64,000 bases of DNA from VRUE01 sp963708115 (GTDB lineage: Bacteria > Actinomycetota > Thermoleophilia > Solirubrobacterales > 70-9), in contig CAVPRX010000001.1 in the NCBI GenBank assembly GCA_963708115.1, positions 1,550,001 through 1,614,000 of the forward strand. Direction: 5' to 3'. A program made the position numbers and the translations under genes. Positions 34,624 through 41,717 of this stretch are shown piece by piece (positions within the stretch are counted from its first letter, which is position 1; every line of letters begins with the position of its first letter). The notes below the pieces were generated by a model that did not search any database, was not told where the DNA came from, and saw nothing but the letters and a program-made list of their open reading frames with translations.

Positions 34624-35018
34624 GCGACGCCGGCTACGAGTTGAGGCCGGTCGGCCGGGTCGAGTCGCCGCTGACCGAGCGGGCGGCCGCGCCAAAGCAG
34701 GGCGACGAGGGGGCACCCGAGGCGGCGATCGTCTTCGAGCCGGGCGTGCTGGATGCCCTCGACGGGATCGAGGCGGGCGACGAGATCATCGTCCTCACCT
34801 GGCTCGACCGTTCCGACCGGGAGGTTCTCCAGACCCGTCCACGGGACGATCCCGCCAACCCGATCCAGGGCGTGTTCAACACGCGCTCCCCGGACCGGCC
34901 GAACCCGATCGGCCTGCACCCCGTCGAGGTGATCTCGATCGAGGGCGTGACCATGCGCGTACGCAACCTCGAGGCGCTCGACGGCACCCCGGTCCTCGAC
35001 GTCAAGCCTGTGATCTGA
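34620..35018 (+). CDS. trmO: tRNA t6A37 methyltransferase TrmO (TsaA/YaeB family)
   Basis: This 132-residue protein has the TrmO fold: ELRPVGRVESPLTERAAAPKQG at the start, then VFEPGVLDALDGIEAGDEIIVLTWLDRSDR and the signature VFNTRSPDRPNPIGLHPVEV. The enzyme methylates N6-threonylcarbamoyladenosine in tRNA with SAM. The start is the GTG overlapping the ligase stop; a longer plus-strand frame upstream is a shadow. The C-terminal extension of E. coli TrmO is absent, as in many actinobacterial forms. The last 17 bases overlap the convergent hydrolase gene. Confidence 0.88.
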   Translation: MSDAGYELRPVGRVESPLTERAAAPKQGDEGAPEAAIVFEPGVLDALDGIEAGDEIIVLTWLDRSDREVLQTRPRDDPANPIQGVFNTRSPDRPNPIGLHPVEVISIEGVTMRVRNLEALDGTPVLDVKPVI

Positions 35019-35880
35019 GCGCGGCGTCGAGCGCCGCGGAGATCAGCTCAGGCTGCTCGATCTGCGGGTAGTGGCCGGCGTCGGGAAGCTCGATCGTCTC
35101 GACGCCGGGGCGCAGCTCGCGCAGGCCTTCCAGGACCTCGACGCGAGCGACTGGATCGAGCATCCCCCAGGCCAGGGTGAGGGGGCCCGGCCAGTCGCGG
35201 ATCGCGCCGTGCCAGCGCTCGGTGAAGCGTTCCCGCTCGGCCATGTAGTTGATCGTCAGGTGGGCGATGCGCTGACCGCCGTCGTGGGTCAGTAGCGACC
35301 ACTGGTCGGCCGCCTCCTCGATGCTGAGCGGGTGCTGCGGGGAGAAGATGCGCGAGAACTGGGCGCGGAAGCTGCGCTCGCTGGTCAGGCGGGCGAAGAC
35401 CGGCCCGAGCCGGCTGCGCAGTAGGTTCTGGCCGAGCGTCGGCTTGGCCAGGTGCAGCAGCATGCTGCCGTTGAAGAGCAGCGCCCCCGCCATGTTCATC
35501 CCGAGCTCGCCGCGCAGGTCGCGGGCCATCAGCTCGGTGGCGACCGAGGTGCCCATGTCGTGGCCGACGACGAAGACGCGCTCCGCGCCGGAGCGCCGCA
35601 CCAGCTCCTCCGCCGCGTCGGCCTGCCAGGCGAGCGTGTACTCATGGTCGCGCGGCTTCTCGGAGAGGCCGAAGCCGAGGAAGTCGAAGCACAGCGTCGC
35701 TTCGCCGGGCGGGCGCAGCTCCAACAGCGGTCGCCAGTCATAGGAGCTGGAGGGGAAGCCGTGCAGGAAGAGCAGCAGGACCCCGTCGCCGCCACCGCGG
35801 CGGCGGACGAACAGCTTGCGGCCGTCGACCGCCTCGATCGCGCCTTGCTCGCGCCAGCGCTGCACCCGTTCGGTCAGCAT
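35002..35880 (-). CDS. Alpha/beta hydrolase, haloalkane dehalogenase/epoxide hydrolase-like
   Basis: This 292-residue alpha/beta hydrolase has an oxyanion loop FLHGFPSSSYDW, a nucleophile elbow GHDMGTS with Asp108 (Asp rather than Ser marks dehalogenase and epoxide hydrolase relatives), a DP pair in WGMLDPVARVE for the acid and the His in DAGHYPQIEQPE. The cap is helical. The substrate is unknown. ATG 35880 is used; GTG 35886 adds two residues. It sits 10 bases after the FAH-family gene and is probably in the same operon. Confidence 0.88.
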   Translation of the reverse strand: MLTERVQRWREQGAIEAVDGRKLFVRRRGGGDGVLLLFLHGFPSSSYDWRPLLELRPPGEATLCFDFLGFGLSEKPRDHEYTLAWQADAAEELVRRSGAERVFVVGHDMGTSVATELMARDLRGELGMNMAGALLFNGSMLLHLAKPTLGQNLLRSRLGPVFARLTSERSFRAQFSRIFSPQHPLSIEEAADQWSLLTHDGGQRIAHLTINYMAERERFTERWHGAIRDWPGPLTLAWGMLDPVARVEVLEGLRELRPGVETIELPDAGHYPQIEQPELISAALDAALRSQA

Positions 35881-35890
35881 CGGCACAGCC

Positions 35891-36760
35891 CTACTCGCCG
35901 GCGAGGAACCCGTCTGGCTCCTCGACCACGGTGTTGACCAGCTCGCCGATCCCCTCGATCTCGACCCGCACCGTGTCGCCTACATGGAGCAGGTTGTCGC
36001 GGACCGGCTGGCGGCCGAGGCCGACGCCGGAAGGGGTGCCGGTGGCGATCACGTCGCCGGGCTCGAGCGTGAAGGCTTCGGAGAGGTGGGAGACCTGCTG
36101 GAAGCAGTCGAAGACCATCTCGCTGGTGCGCGCGTCCTGACGCGGCTCGTCGTTGACGAAACAGCGGATCGCGAGGTCGTCGGGATCGCCCAGCTCGTCT
36201 GCGGTGACCAGCCAGGGGCCGAGCGGGCCGTGGGTGTCGAAGGACTTGCCGATCTGCATCGTCTGCGCTTTGCCCTGCCAGTCGCGCACGCTGACGTCGT
36301 TGGCGCAGGTGTAGCCGGCGATGACCTCGTGCGCCCGCTCGACCGGCACGTGGCGACAGCGCTCGCCGATCACGATCGCCAGCTCGGCCTCGTAGTCGAG
36401 GAAGGTCGAGACCTTCGGCATGTGGACGTCGGCGCCGGGCCCGACCACGCAGGTCACCTGCTTGTTGAAGAAGACCGGCACCTCGGGCGGCTCCATGCCC
36501 ATCTCGGCGATGTGGTCGCGGTAGTTGAGCGCGATCCCCAGGTACTTGCGGGGGGATGCCGGCGCCAGGAGCGGAGTCTCGGTGAGAGAGAGGCGCGGCG
36601 CACCCTCGGTCAAACCGGCCAGGTCGTCCTGCCCGACCGCGGCAAGGGCAGCGGCGGGGTCCTGCGGAACACCGGCGGAGGAGAGGTCGACGACCTCCTC
36701 GCCGGCGACGATGCCCAGCGCCGGATTGTCGTTGCCTGAATCGAATCGACAGAGCTTCAT
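35891..36760 (-). CDS. Fumarylacetoacetate hydrolase (FAH) family protein
   Basis: This 289-residue member of the FAH superfamily has KYLGIALNYRDHIAEMG, the metal-ligand region PVFFNKQ, DYEAELAIVIG (Glu), YTCANDVSVRDWQ (Asp), the KSFDTHGPLGPW loop and TGTPSGVGLG. Enzymes of this type are beta-diketone hydrolases, oxaloacetate decarboxylases or 2-hydroxyhepta-2,4-diene-1,7-dioate isomerases. A role in aromatic or other ring-product catabolism with the adjacent hydrolase is inference. Confidence 0.9.
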   Translation of the reverse strand: MKLCRFDSGNDNPALGIVAGEEVVDLSSAGVPQDPAAALAAVGQDDLAGLTEGAPRLSLTETPLLAPASPRKYLGIALNYRDHIAEMGMEPPEVPVFFNKQVTCVVGPGADVHMPKVSTFLDYEAELAIVIGERCRHVPVERAHEVIAGYTCANDVSVRDWQGKAQTMQIGKSFDTHGPLGPWLVTADELGDPDDLAIRCFVNDEPRQDARTSEMVFDCFQQVSHLSEAFTLEPGDVIATGTPSGVGLGRQPVRDNLLHVGDTVRVEIEGIGELVNTVVEEPDGFLAGE

Positions 36761-36843
36761 CGGGGTGGACTCTGCCAGACCCCGTCGGGTGAGACGTGCC
36801 CGCCGATGCGCCGCCGCAGTTCACTGCATACGATGATCAGTTA

Positions 36844-36856
36844 AGTCAGTCTGACT
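36844..36856. promoter_or_regulatory. 13-bp palindrome overlapping a -10 region
   Basis: AGTCAG-T-CTGACT is perfectly symmetric and abuts TATAGG/TAGGCT (36856-36863), 8 bases before the ATG of the membrane protein. It could be an operator for a repressor of that gene. Confidence 0.4.
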
Positions 36857-36871
36857 ATAGGCTGCGCAGGC

Positions 36872-37864
36872 ATGGCGGAGAGATCTTCGATATTGCAACG
36901 CAGTCTCTGGCGGGCGGAAGTCACTGTCCGTCTTCGCGAACTGACCAACCGGCTCGATGCCGCAATGGCGGTGGCGGGTCAGCTTGACGAGTCGCAAAAA
37001 GTGGCGAAAGCCGCCATCGAGTCCAGTCTCGAAGAGGCGCGGCGGGTGGTCGGCGATGAGCAGGGCCCGCTTGAACGATTGGCTTCCTGGTGGAGGGGAG
37101 ACGCGATCGCCACCGCCTGGGAAGCGGTCCATGAAGCCGAAGTCAGGCTGGTGCGGTTGGAGCAGCCCGTGGCCGTCAAGGAGAACCTGCCGTGGCTGAT
37201 CACCTGGATCCAGAGCGCGATGGAGAAGGGAAAGAGGCGAGACGGGCACGTAGAGGCGCTCGAAGCGCAAGAGCCAACGAATGCGGCGCTCGATCTGAAC
37301 CAGATCGAGCGGGCCTACCGGGATGTGATCGTCGCCAACAGCGATCGCTACGCGAACCTGCGGGCGTTTCGCAACAACCTGATCGTCGTCACCGGCATTC
37401 TCTTCACTCTCGTTTGCGGGTTGGCCCTCTGGCACGTATCGAACGTCGGCGTGATGACACTCTGCTCCAGCGAACAAGATGAAGGCGTGGTCCACTGCCT
37501 GGACGGGGCAGAGCCACACCCATGGGACCTGGCGCTCGTCGCTCTGATCGGGGCGATCGGTGGAATGCTGGCGATCGCGTTTGGCTTGGCGAACGCCGCA
37601 TCACTGCCCTCGCGGTATGACCCGAGGGTCTGGCAGGTGCTGTTGAAGCCGGTTGCCGGCGCGGCCACCGCACTGGCCGGTGTTCTGCTCATCCAGTCGA
37701 ACCTGGTGATCAGTCCTGCAGGCACCCGGTCGGAGTCGGCCCTGCTGGCCTATGCCCTGCTCTTCGGTTTCTCCCAGCAGTTGTTCACGCAGTTCGTCGA
37801 CAAACGCGCCGGCGAGCTGGTCGACACTGACGGGAAAGATTCGAAGGACGCCACGAAGAAGTAG
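36872..37864 (+). CDS. Four-helix membrane protein of unknown family
   Basis: I do not recognise this 330-residue protein. Residues 1-160 are charged and helical, likely coiled coil (RLRELTNRLDAAMAVAGQLDESQKVAKAAIESSLEEARRV is the opening run, in parts). Four membrane segments then follow: NNLIVVTGILFTLVCGLAL, LALVALIGAIGGMLAIAFGL, a segment around AGAATALAGVLLI, and ALLAYALLFGFSQQLFTQF. Between segments 1 and 2 is an external-looking loop with two Cys (CSSEQDEGVVHC). The C-terminus is charged (DTDGKDSKDATKK). It sits between catabolic and arsenic genes with its own promoter and a palindrome, and ends 6 bases before the convergent arsC. Confidence 0.6.
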   Translation: MAERSSILQRSLWRAEVTVRLRELTNRLDAAMAVAGQLDESQKVAKAAIESSLEEARRVVGDEQGPLERLASWWRGDAIATAWEAVHEAEVRLVRLEQPVAVKENLPWLITWIQSAMEKGKRRDGHVEALEAQEPTNAALDLNQIERAYRDVIVANSDRYANLRAFRNNLIVVTGILFTLVCGLALWHVSNVGVMTLCSSEQDEGVVHCLDGAEPHPWDLALVALIGAIGGMLAIAFGLANAASLPSRYDPRVWQVLLKPVAGAATALAGVLLIQSNLVISPAGTRSESALLAYALLFGFSQQLFTQFVDKRAGELVDTDGKDSKDATKK

Positions 37865-37870
37865 GGCCGG

Positions 37871-38260
37871 CTACTCCAGCTCGCCGGCCAGCTCGACGAC
37901 CCGGCGATCGATCTCGTCGCGGCCGGCGCGGACCTCATCGAGCGGGCGCCCCTTGGGGTCAGGCAGCTCCCAGTCGATGTAGCGCTTGCCGGGGATGTAG
38001 GGGCACTTGTCGCCACAGCCCATCGTCACCACGACGTCGGCCCACTCGGCGTCCTCGCGGTCGAGCTTGCGGGGGATGCGCTTGGACAGGTCGAGGCCGA
38101 GCTCGGCCATCGCCTCGACCACCTCAGGATGGACGCGGAGGCCCGGCGTCGTCCCGGCCGAGCGGGCCTCGTGGCGACCCGCGGCGGCTCGCTCGAACAG
38201 CGCCTCGCTCATCTGCGAGCGGCCGGCGTTGTGCAGGCAGACGAAGAGGACGCGGGCCAT
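37871..38260 (-). CDS. arsC: Arsenate reductase, thioredoxin-coupled LMW-phosphatase type
   Basis: This 129-residue enzyme reduces arsenate to arsenite. The P-loop VCLHNAGRSQ carries the nucleophile Cys8 and Arg14. Cys82 (MGCGD) and Cys86 (KCPYIPG) are the relay cysteines of the Staphylococcus pI258 ArsC type, and the LPDP loop supplies the acid. The start overlaps the ArsR-aquaporin stop by one base on the minus strand (TGATG), so reductase and channel are co-translated. The arsenite produced would leave through the fused channel. Confidence 0.93.
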   Translation of the reverse strand: MARVLFVCLHNAGRSQMSEALFERAAAGRHEARSAGTTPGLRVHPEVVEAMAELGLDLSKRIPRKLDREDAEWADVVVTMGCGDKCPYIPGKRYIDWELPDPKGRPLDEVRAGRDEIDRRVVELAGELE

Positions 38261-39318
38261 CAGGCTGGGTCCTGGGCACCGCGGTCGAGTCTTGACCCGG
38301 TGAGCGGTTCAAAGCTCGACCGCGGCGTGCCGCGGACGAGCTGGTAGGCGAGAGCCCCTAGCGCGGCGCCGGCGATCGGGGCGACGAGGTAGATCCAGAT
38401 CTCATGCAGTTCGCCCGAGACGAGGCCGGGGCCGAGCGAGCGAGCCGGATTCATCGAGGCGCCGGTGATCGCGCCGCCGAAGAGGGCATCGAGACCTACC
38501 GTGCCGCCGATCGCGATCGCTGCCCCGGCGCCGACGGCGCGGGTGTCGGTCGCGACGGCCATGATCACGAACATCAGGAAGGCGGTCAGCACGGCCTCGT
38601 AGACGAGGGCGCTGCCGGCGCCGACGCTGGGCACGGTCGCGCCGAGCGAGGCCGGCTCGCTAGGCCAGACGGCGAGCAGCAGCGCCGCCGCGGCAAGCGC
38701 GCCGAGCAGCTGGGCCGCCATGTAGGCGAGCGCCTCGCGGCCGGGGAAGTGGCGGGTGAGGGCGAAGGCCAGGGTCACGGCCGGGTTGAGGTGGGCGCCG
38801 GAGAGGTGACCGGTCGCGTAGACCATCGCCATGATCACCAGGCCGAAGACGAGCGAGACGCCGACGGCTCCCAGCGTGCCGCCGTGGACGGTGTCGGTGA
38901 CGATCGCGCCGCAGCCGGCGAAGACGAGGGCGAAGGCGCCGATCGCCTCGGCGGCCGAGCGGCGCAGCAGGTCGGGGCGGCCGTTCAGAGCGAAGACCTC
39001 CCGCACCGAGTCGAGCGCACCGGGCACGAGGCTGAAGTAGCTGTAGGTGCCGCGCGTTTCGCGATCGACGATTCCGGCCTCGACCAGCAGCTTGAGGTGA
39101 TGGCTGACGGTTCCCTGCGAGAGGCCCAGCAGCGGCTGCACCTCGCATACGCAGACGGGCTCGCCGCCGGCGCGCAGCAGCAGGTTGACGATCCGCAGGC
39201 GCCGACGGTCGGCGAGCGCCTTGATCACCGTCTCCAACTCGGCCGCGCGCTTGGCGGAAAGCGAGGATCCCGCCAGCGGGGTGCAGCACTCGATCACGGG
39301 CAGGTCGGCTAAGGGCAT
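38260..39318 (-). CDS. ArsR repressor fused to an aquaporin (MIP) channel
   Basis: This is a 352-residue fusion. Residues 25-100 are an ArsR winged helix (ALADRRRLRIVNLLLRAGG, LLGLSQGTVSHHLKLLVEAGIV, GTYSYFSLV) with Cys56 and Cys58 in VCVCEV, the classic arsenite-sensing position, and an extra Cys11-Cys12 near the N-terminus. Residues 122-330 are a six-helix MIP channel with both NPA boxes, NPAV at 178 and NPAR at 290. ArsR normally acts as a free dimer, so here the repressor would be tethered to an arsenite-conducting channel. ATG 39318 follows TAGCGT by 8 bases. The last about 20 residues are encoded by a 44-bp palindromic repeat. Confidence 0.85.
   Translation of the reverse strand: MPLADLPVIECCTPLAGSSLSAKRAAELETVIKALADRRRLRIVNLLLRAGGEPVCVCEVQPLLGLSQGTVSHHLKLLVEAGIVDRETRGTYSYFSLVPGALDSVREVFALNGRPDLLRRSAAEAIGAFALVFAGCGAIVTDTVHGGTLGAVGVSLVFGLVIMAMVYATGHLSGAHLNPAVTLAFALTRHFPGREALAYMAAQLLGALAAAALLLAVWPSEPASLGATVPSVGAGSALVYEAVLTAFLMFVIMAVATDTRAVGAGAAIAIGGTVGLDALFGGAITGASMNPARSLGPGLVSGELHEIWIYLVAPIAGAALGALAYQLVRGTPRSSFEPLTGSRLDRGAQDPA
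38281..38324. repeat. 44-bp palindromic repeat, copy C
   Basis: Inverted ends GCGGTCGAG...CTCGACCGCG with central TTGA...GGTTCAAA. It has the same length and pattern as copies at 40151-40194 and 51347-51390. It lies inside the 3' end of the ArsR-aquaporin gene and encodes part of its tail. Confidence 0.75.
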
Positions 39319-39338
39319 GAAACCAGACGCTACCACGA

Positions 39339-39360
39339 TTCATCGATGAACTTCAATGAA
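39339..39360. promoter_or_regulatory. Adjacent palindromes in the arsR-aqp/crcB divergent region
   Basis: TTCATCGATGAA (39339-39350) and TTCAATGAA (39352-39360) share TTCA/TGAA half-sites and lie between the two divergent start codons. ArsR-family operators are short A/T-rich dyads of this kind, so this is a good candidate site for autoregulation by the ArsR domain and possible control of crcB. Confidence 0.5.
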
Positions 39361-39382
39361 GAGGCAAACTACGATCCTCGCC

Positions 39383-39784
39383 GTGAATCTGACGCGATTC
39401 GACCTTCGCCGCCTGGCCGCGATCTACGTCGGCGGGGTGCTCGGGGCGCTGGCGCGTGTGGGCCTCTCCGAGGCGACGCCGCACGGGCCGAACGGGTGGC
39501 CGTGGGCGACCTTCGCCGTAAACATGGCCGGCGCGCTGCTGCTCGGCTACTTCGTCACCCGCCTCCGCGACCACCCCGAGGACAGCCTCGCCCACCCGTT
39601 CCTCACCACCGGGATCTGCGGCACGCTGACCACCTTCTCCACCCTGCAGCTGGAGCTGTTCGAGATGATCGATGCCGGTCATCTCGGCCTCGCCACTGCC
39701 TACATCGGCGCGACCCTCGTCGCCGGCTTCGCCTTCGTCCGCCTGGGGATCGCGCTCGAGCGGCGCCCGGAGGAGGCCGCGTGA
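39383..39784 (+). CDS. crcB: CrcB/Fluc fluoride channel subunit 1
   Basis: This 133-residue four-helix membrane protein is of the fluoride exporter family. It has the motifs GGVLGALARVGLSE, WPWATFAVNMAGALLLGYF (Asn in the pore) and TTGICGTLTTFSTLQLELF (TTFST, phenylalanine/threonine pore track). GTG 39383 lies 7 bases after TACGAT (39370-39375), so I prefer it; ATG 39356 would add 9 residues. The stop overlaps the second crcB as GTGA. Two non-identical subunits form an antiparallel heterodimer in many Gram-positive bacteria. Confidence 0.9.
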   Translation: MNLTRFDLRRLAAIYVGGVLGALARVGLSEATPHGPNGWPWATFAVNMAGALLLGYFVTRLRDHPEDSLAHPFLTTGICGTLTTFSTLQLELFEMIDAGHLGLATAYIGATLVAGFAFVRLGIALERRPEEAA

Positions 39785-40146
39785 CGGCTCCGGCCTGGAT
39801 CGCGGTCGGCCTGCTCGGCGGAGCCGCGGCCGCCGCCCGCTTCCTGATCGACACCGCAATCACGGCGCGCACCGACCACCCCTTCCCGCACGGGATCCTC
39901 GCGATCAACATCTGCGGTGCGCTGGCGCTGGGACTGGTCGCCGGCGTGGCCCTGGAAGGCGAGGCCTTGGTGATCGTCGCCGGTGGCGGCATCGGCTCCT
40001 TCACCACCTTCTCCACCTGGATCCTCGACTCGCACCGGCTCGCCGAGGCCGGCCACACCCACCTCGTCTGGCTCAACCTCGGCCTCTCGCTGCTGGCAGG
40101 CTTCGCCGCCGTCGCCTTCGGCCACTGGCTCGGCGGCGTGCTCTGA
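39781..40146 (+). CDS. crcB: CrcB/Fluc fluoride channel subunit 2
   Basis: This is the 121-residue partner of the upstream subunit: GLLGGAAAAARFLIDTAI, HGILAINICGALALGL (pore Asn), and GGGIGSFTTFSTWILDSHRL with the same TTFST element. Membrane helices are evident at both ends. The GTG start overlaps the first subunit stop. Together they export fluoride passively. No fluoride riboswitch of the crcB-motif type was found upstream. A 44-bp palindromic repeat begins 4 bases after the stop. Confidence 0.9.
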   Translation: MTAPAWIAVGLLGGAAAAARFLIDTAITARTDHPFPHGILAINICGALALGLVAGVALEGEALVIVAGGGIGSFTTFSTWILDSHRLAEAGHTHLVWLNLGLSLLAGFAAVAFGHWLGGVL

Positions 40147-40150
40147 GAGC

Positions 40151-40194
40151 GCGGTCGCCTTTTGTGTCGCATAGCGGTACAAAGGGCGACCGCG
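40151..40194. repeat. 44-bp palindromic repeat, copy A
   Basis: Inverted ends GCGGTCGCC...GGCGACCGCG with centre TTTTGT...GCGGTACAAAGG. It starts 4 bases after the crcB stop. Same length and layout as copies B and C, with matching changes on both arms, so the palindrome is conserved. Confidence 0.75.
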
Positions 40195-40276
40195 CGCGCC
40201 GTAACGAAGCGTCCGCGCTCCGCTCTAACTTGGAAACAGATGGAGCAGCTCGATCCACAAATGTTCCAAGAGGCGC

Positions 40277-41296
40277 TTGATCGACACCTCGGGCGGTTCT
40301 CTCGCCAAGCCCGCCGAGCCCGCCGCGCAGCCGGTCAGGGTGTGCCTGCGGGAGCTTGAGGACGGCCAGCGGGTGAAGGGCATCTACGCGGTCCGCCAGC
40401 GCGAGCTGCGCCGCAAGCGCAACGGCGAGCCGTGGCTGCGCCTGACGCTCGGCGACGCCAGCGGCGGCGCCGAGGCGGTCGCCTGGGAGGACGCCGAGGA
40501 GCTCTACGCTCTAGCTGCGCCGGGAACCCCGGTAGAGGTCGCCGGCGTCTTCGAGATGAGCGATCGCTGGGGGCCGAAGATCAAGCTCTCGGGCCTGCGC
40601 GAGGCCTCCCCGGACGAGTACGACCCGGCCGACCTCGCCGCCGAGTCGGATGTCTCCTTCGAGGATCTGGAGGGCAAACTGCGCCAGCTGCTCGAGACCG
40701 TGCAGGAGCCGCAACTGCGCGACCTGCTCGGCCGCTTTTTCGGCGAGCGCGCGGAGATCTGGGCGCGCTTCCGTGACGCGCCGGCGGCGAAGGTCTACCA
40801 CCAGGCGTACCGCCACGGTCTGCTCGAGCACACCGTCTCCGTCGCCCAGGCCGTCAGCGCCGCCGCCAACTTCTTCCCCGGGATCGACCGCGAGGTCGCC
40901 GTCGCCGGCGCGCTCCTGCACGACATCGGCAAGACCGTCGCCTACAACGACGATCCGCTGGCGATCGACCTCACCGACGCCGGCCGGCTGCAGGGCGAGA
41001 TCCCGCTCGGCTACTACACCGTGCGCCGCGAGATCGAGGAGATCCCCGGCTTTGACCCGGACCTGGCCCAGGCGGTCCTGCACATCATCCTCAGCCACCA
41101 CGGCTCGCTCGAACACGGCTCCCCGGTCGTCCCCGCCACCCGCGAGGCCGTGCTCGTCCACATGATCGACAACCTCGGCGGCCGCCTCGGCAGCTTCGAC
41201 CGCCTCGAGCGCGAGCTGCCCGCCGGCGAGTCCTGGTCCGGCTTCGACCGGGCGCTATCAGGCTCGGCCTACTTCGGCGCCCGCCAGGCTGCCTGA
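40277..41296 (+). CDS. YhaM-like 3'-5' exoribonuclease (OB-fold plus HD domain)
   Basis: This protein of about 339 residues has an N-terminal OB nucleic-acid-binding domain (residues 20-110, GQRVKGIYAVRQRELR, LGDASGGAEAVAW) and an HD phosphohydrolase domain: HGLLEHTVSVAQ, ALLHDIGKTVAY (HD pair), HIILSHHGSLEHGSP and the final VHMIDNLGGRL Asp. YhaM degrades RNA or ssDNA from the 3' end. The N-terminus is uncertain: TTG 40277 is the first in-frame start, without a good ribosome site, while an ATG at 40240 in another frame follows TAACTT and reads MEQLDPQMFQEALDRHL before stopping at 40359. A frameshift or missing base near 40290 is possible. Confidence 0.8.
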   Translation: MIDTSGGSLAKPAEPAAQPVRVCLRELEDGQRVKGIYAVRQRELRRKRNGEPWLRLTLGDASGGAEAVAWEDAEELYALAAPGTPVEVAGVFEMSDRWGPKIKLSGLREASPDEYDPADLAAESDVSFEDLEGKLRQLLETVQEPQLRDLLGRFFGERAEIWARFRDAPAAKVYHQAYRHGLLEHTVSVAQAVSAAANFFPGIDREVAVAGALLHDIGKTVAYNDDPLAIDLTDAGRLQGEIPLGYYTVRREIEEIPGFDPDLAQAVLHIILSHHGSLEHGSPVVPATREAVLVHMIDNLGGRLGSFDRLERELPAGESWSGFDRALSGSAYFGARQAA

Positions 41297-41303
41297 CGCC
41301 CGC

Positions 41304-41622
41304 TCAGAAACGTCGCGTGCAGCGTTCGATCCTGTTCACGTCCTGATGCGCGTGCTTGATGCAGTGGATCAGGCGCTGCGGGTTGCCGCCCTGCGACTTG
41401 GTCAGCTTGAACGAGTGGCGGATCTGCCGCTGGACCTGGACGTTGACGGTGTTGAGGGTCTTGCCGATCTGGTCGAGACCAGATCGAGTGGAAGGCCTCC
41501 TCGGTCGTGTTGAGGACCGGCTTGACGATGAACAGATAGGCGCAGAAGAGGATGCCCGCGGCGACGGCGAGCCGGATGATCCCGTTGGTCACGTTGCCGA
41601 AGAGGTTGCGAAGGATGTCCAT
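41304..41622 (-). pseudogene. Small membrane protein gene interrupted by a frameshift
   Basis: From ATG 41622 the minus strand reads MDILRNLFGNVTNGIIRL, a membrane helix (AVAAGILFCAYLFIV) and KPVLNTTEEAFHSIW in one frame. From about nt 41475 onward a different frame has coding character (GLDQIGKTLNTVNVQVQRQI, then HSFKLTKSQGGNPQRLIHCIKHAH, ending RCTRRF and a stop at 41304). The change of frame falls in a 20-bp perfect inverted repeat (41466-41485). The intact product would be a basic protein of about 105 residues with one N-terminal helix, possibly secreted or DNA/RNA-binding; I do not know the family. It could be a true frameshift, programmed, or an assembly error at the palindrome. Confidence 0.55.
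41466..41485. repeat. Perfect 9-bp-arm hairpin at a frameshift
   Basis: GATCTGGTC-GA-GACCAGATC lies inside the small minus-strand gene, exactly where the coding frame changes. Confidence 0.7.
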
Positions 41623-41705
41623 GTCGGCGCACTCTATCCCGCTCGAATGAGCCAAAATGCGGGTTTCCGGCGGCCGGGGCGGGGGGCTCGCCAGGTCGCC
41701 CTCAC

Positions 41706-41717
41706 TATCCTGGGCTC
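41706..41717 (+). promoter_or_regulatory. -10 box of leaderless pafBC
   Basis: TATCCT (41706-41711) is 6 bases before the GTG start. No strong -35 is seen. Confidence 0.5.

Noticed and set aside
33052..36760. A single degradation operon for an identifiable aromatic compound
   Set aside because: The ligase and FAH/hydrolase genes are on opposite strands and no ring-cleavage or hydroxylase gene is present, so a pathway cannot be named.
39361..39382. Fluoride riboswitch before crcB
   Set aside because: The space between the divergent promoters and the start is too short and lacks the crcB-motif stems.
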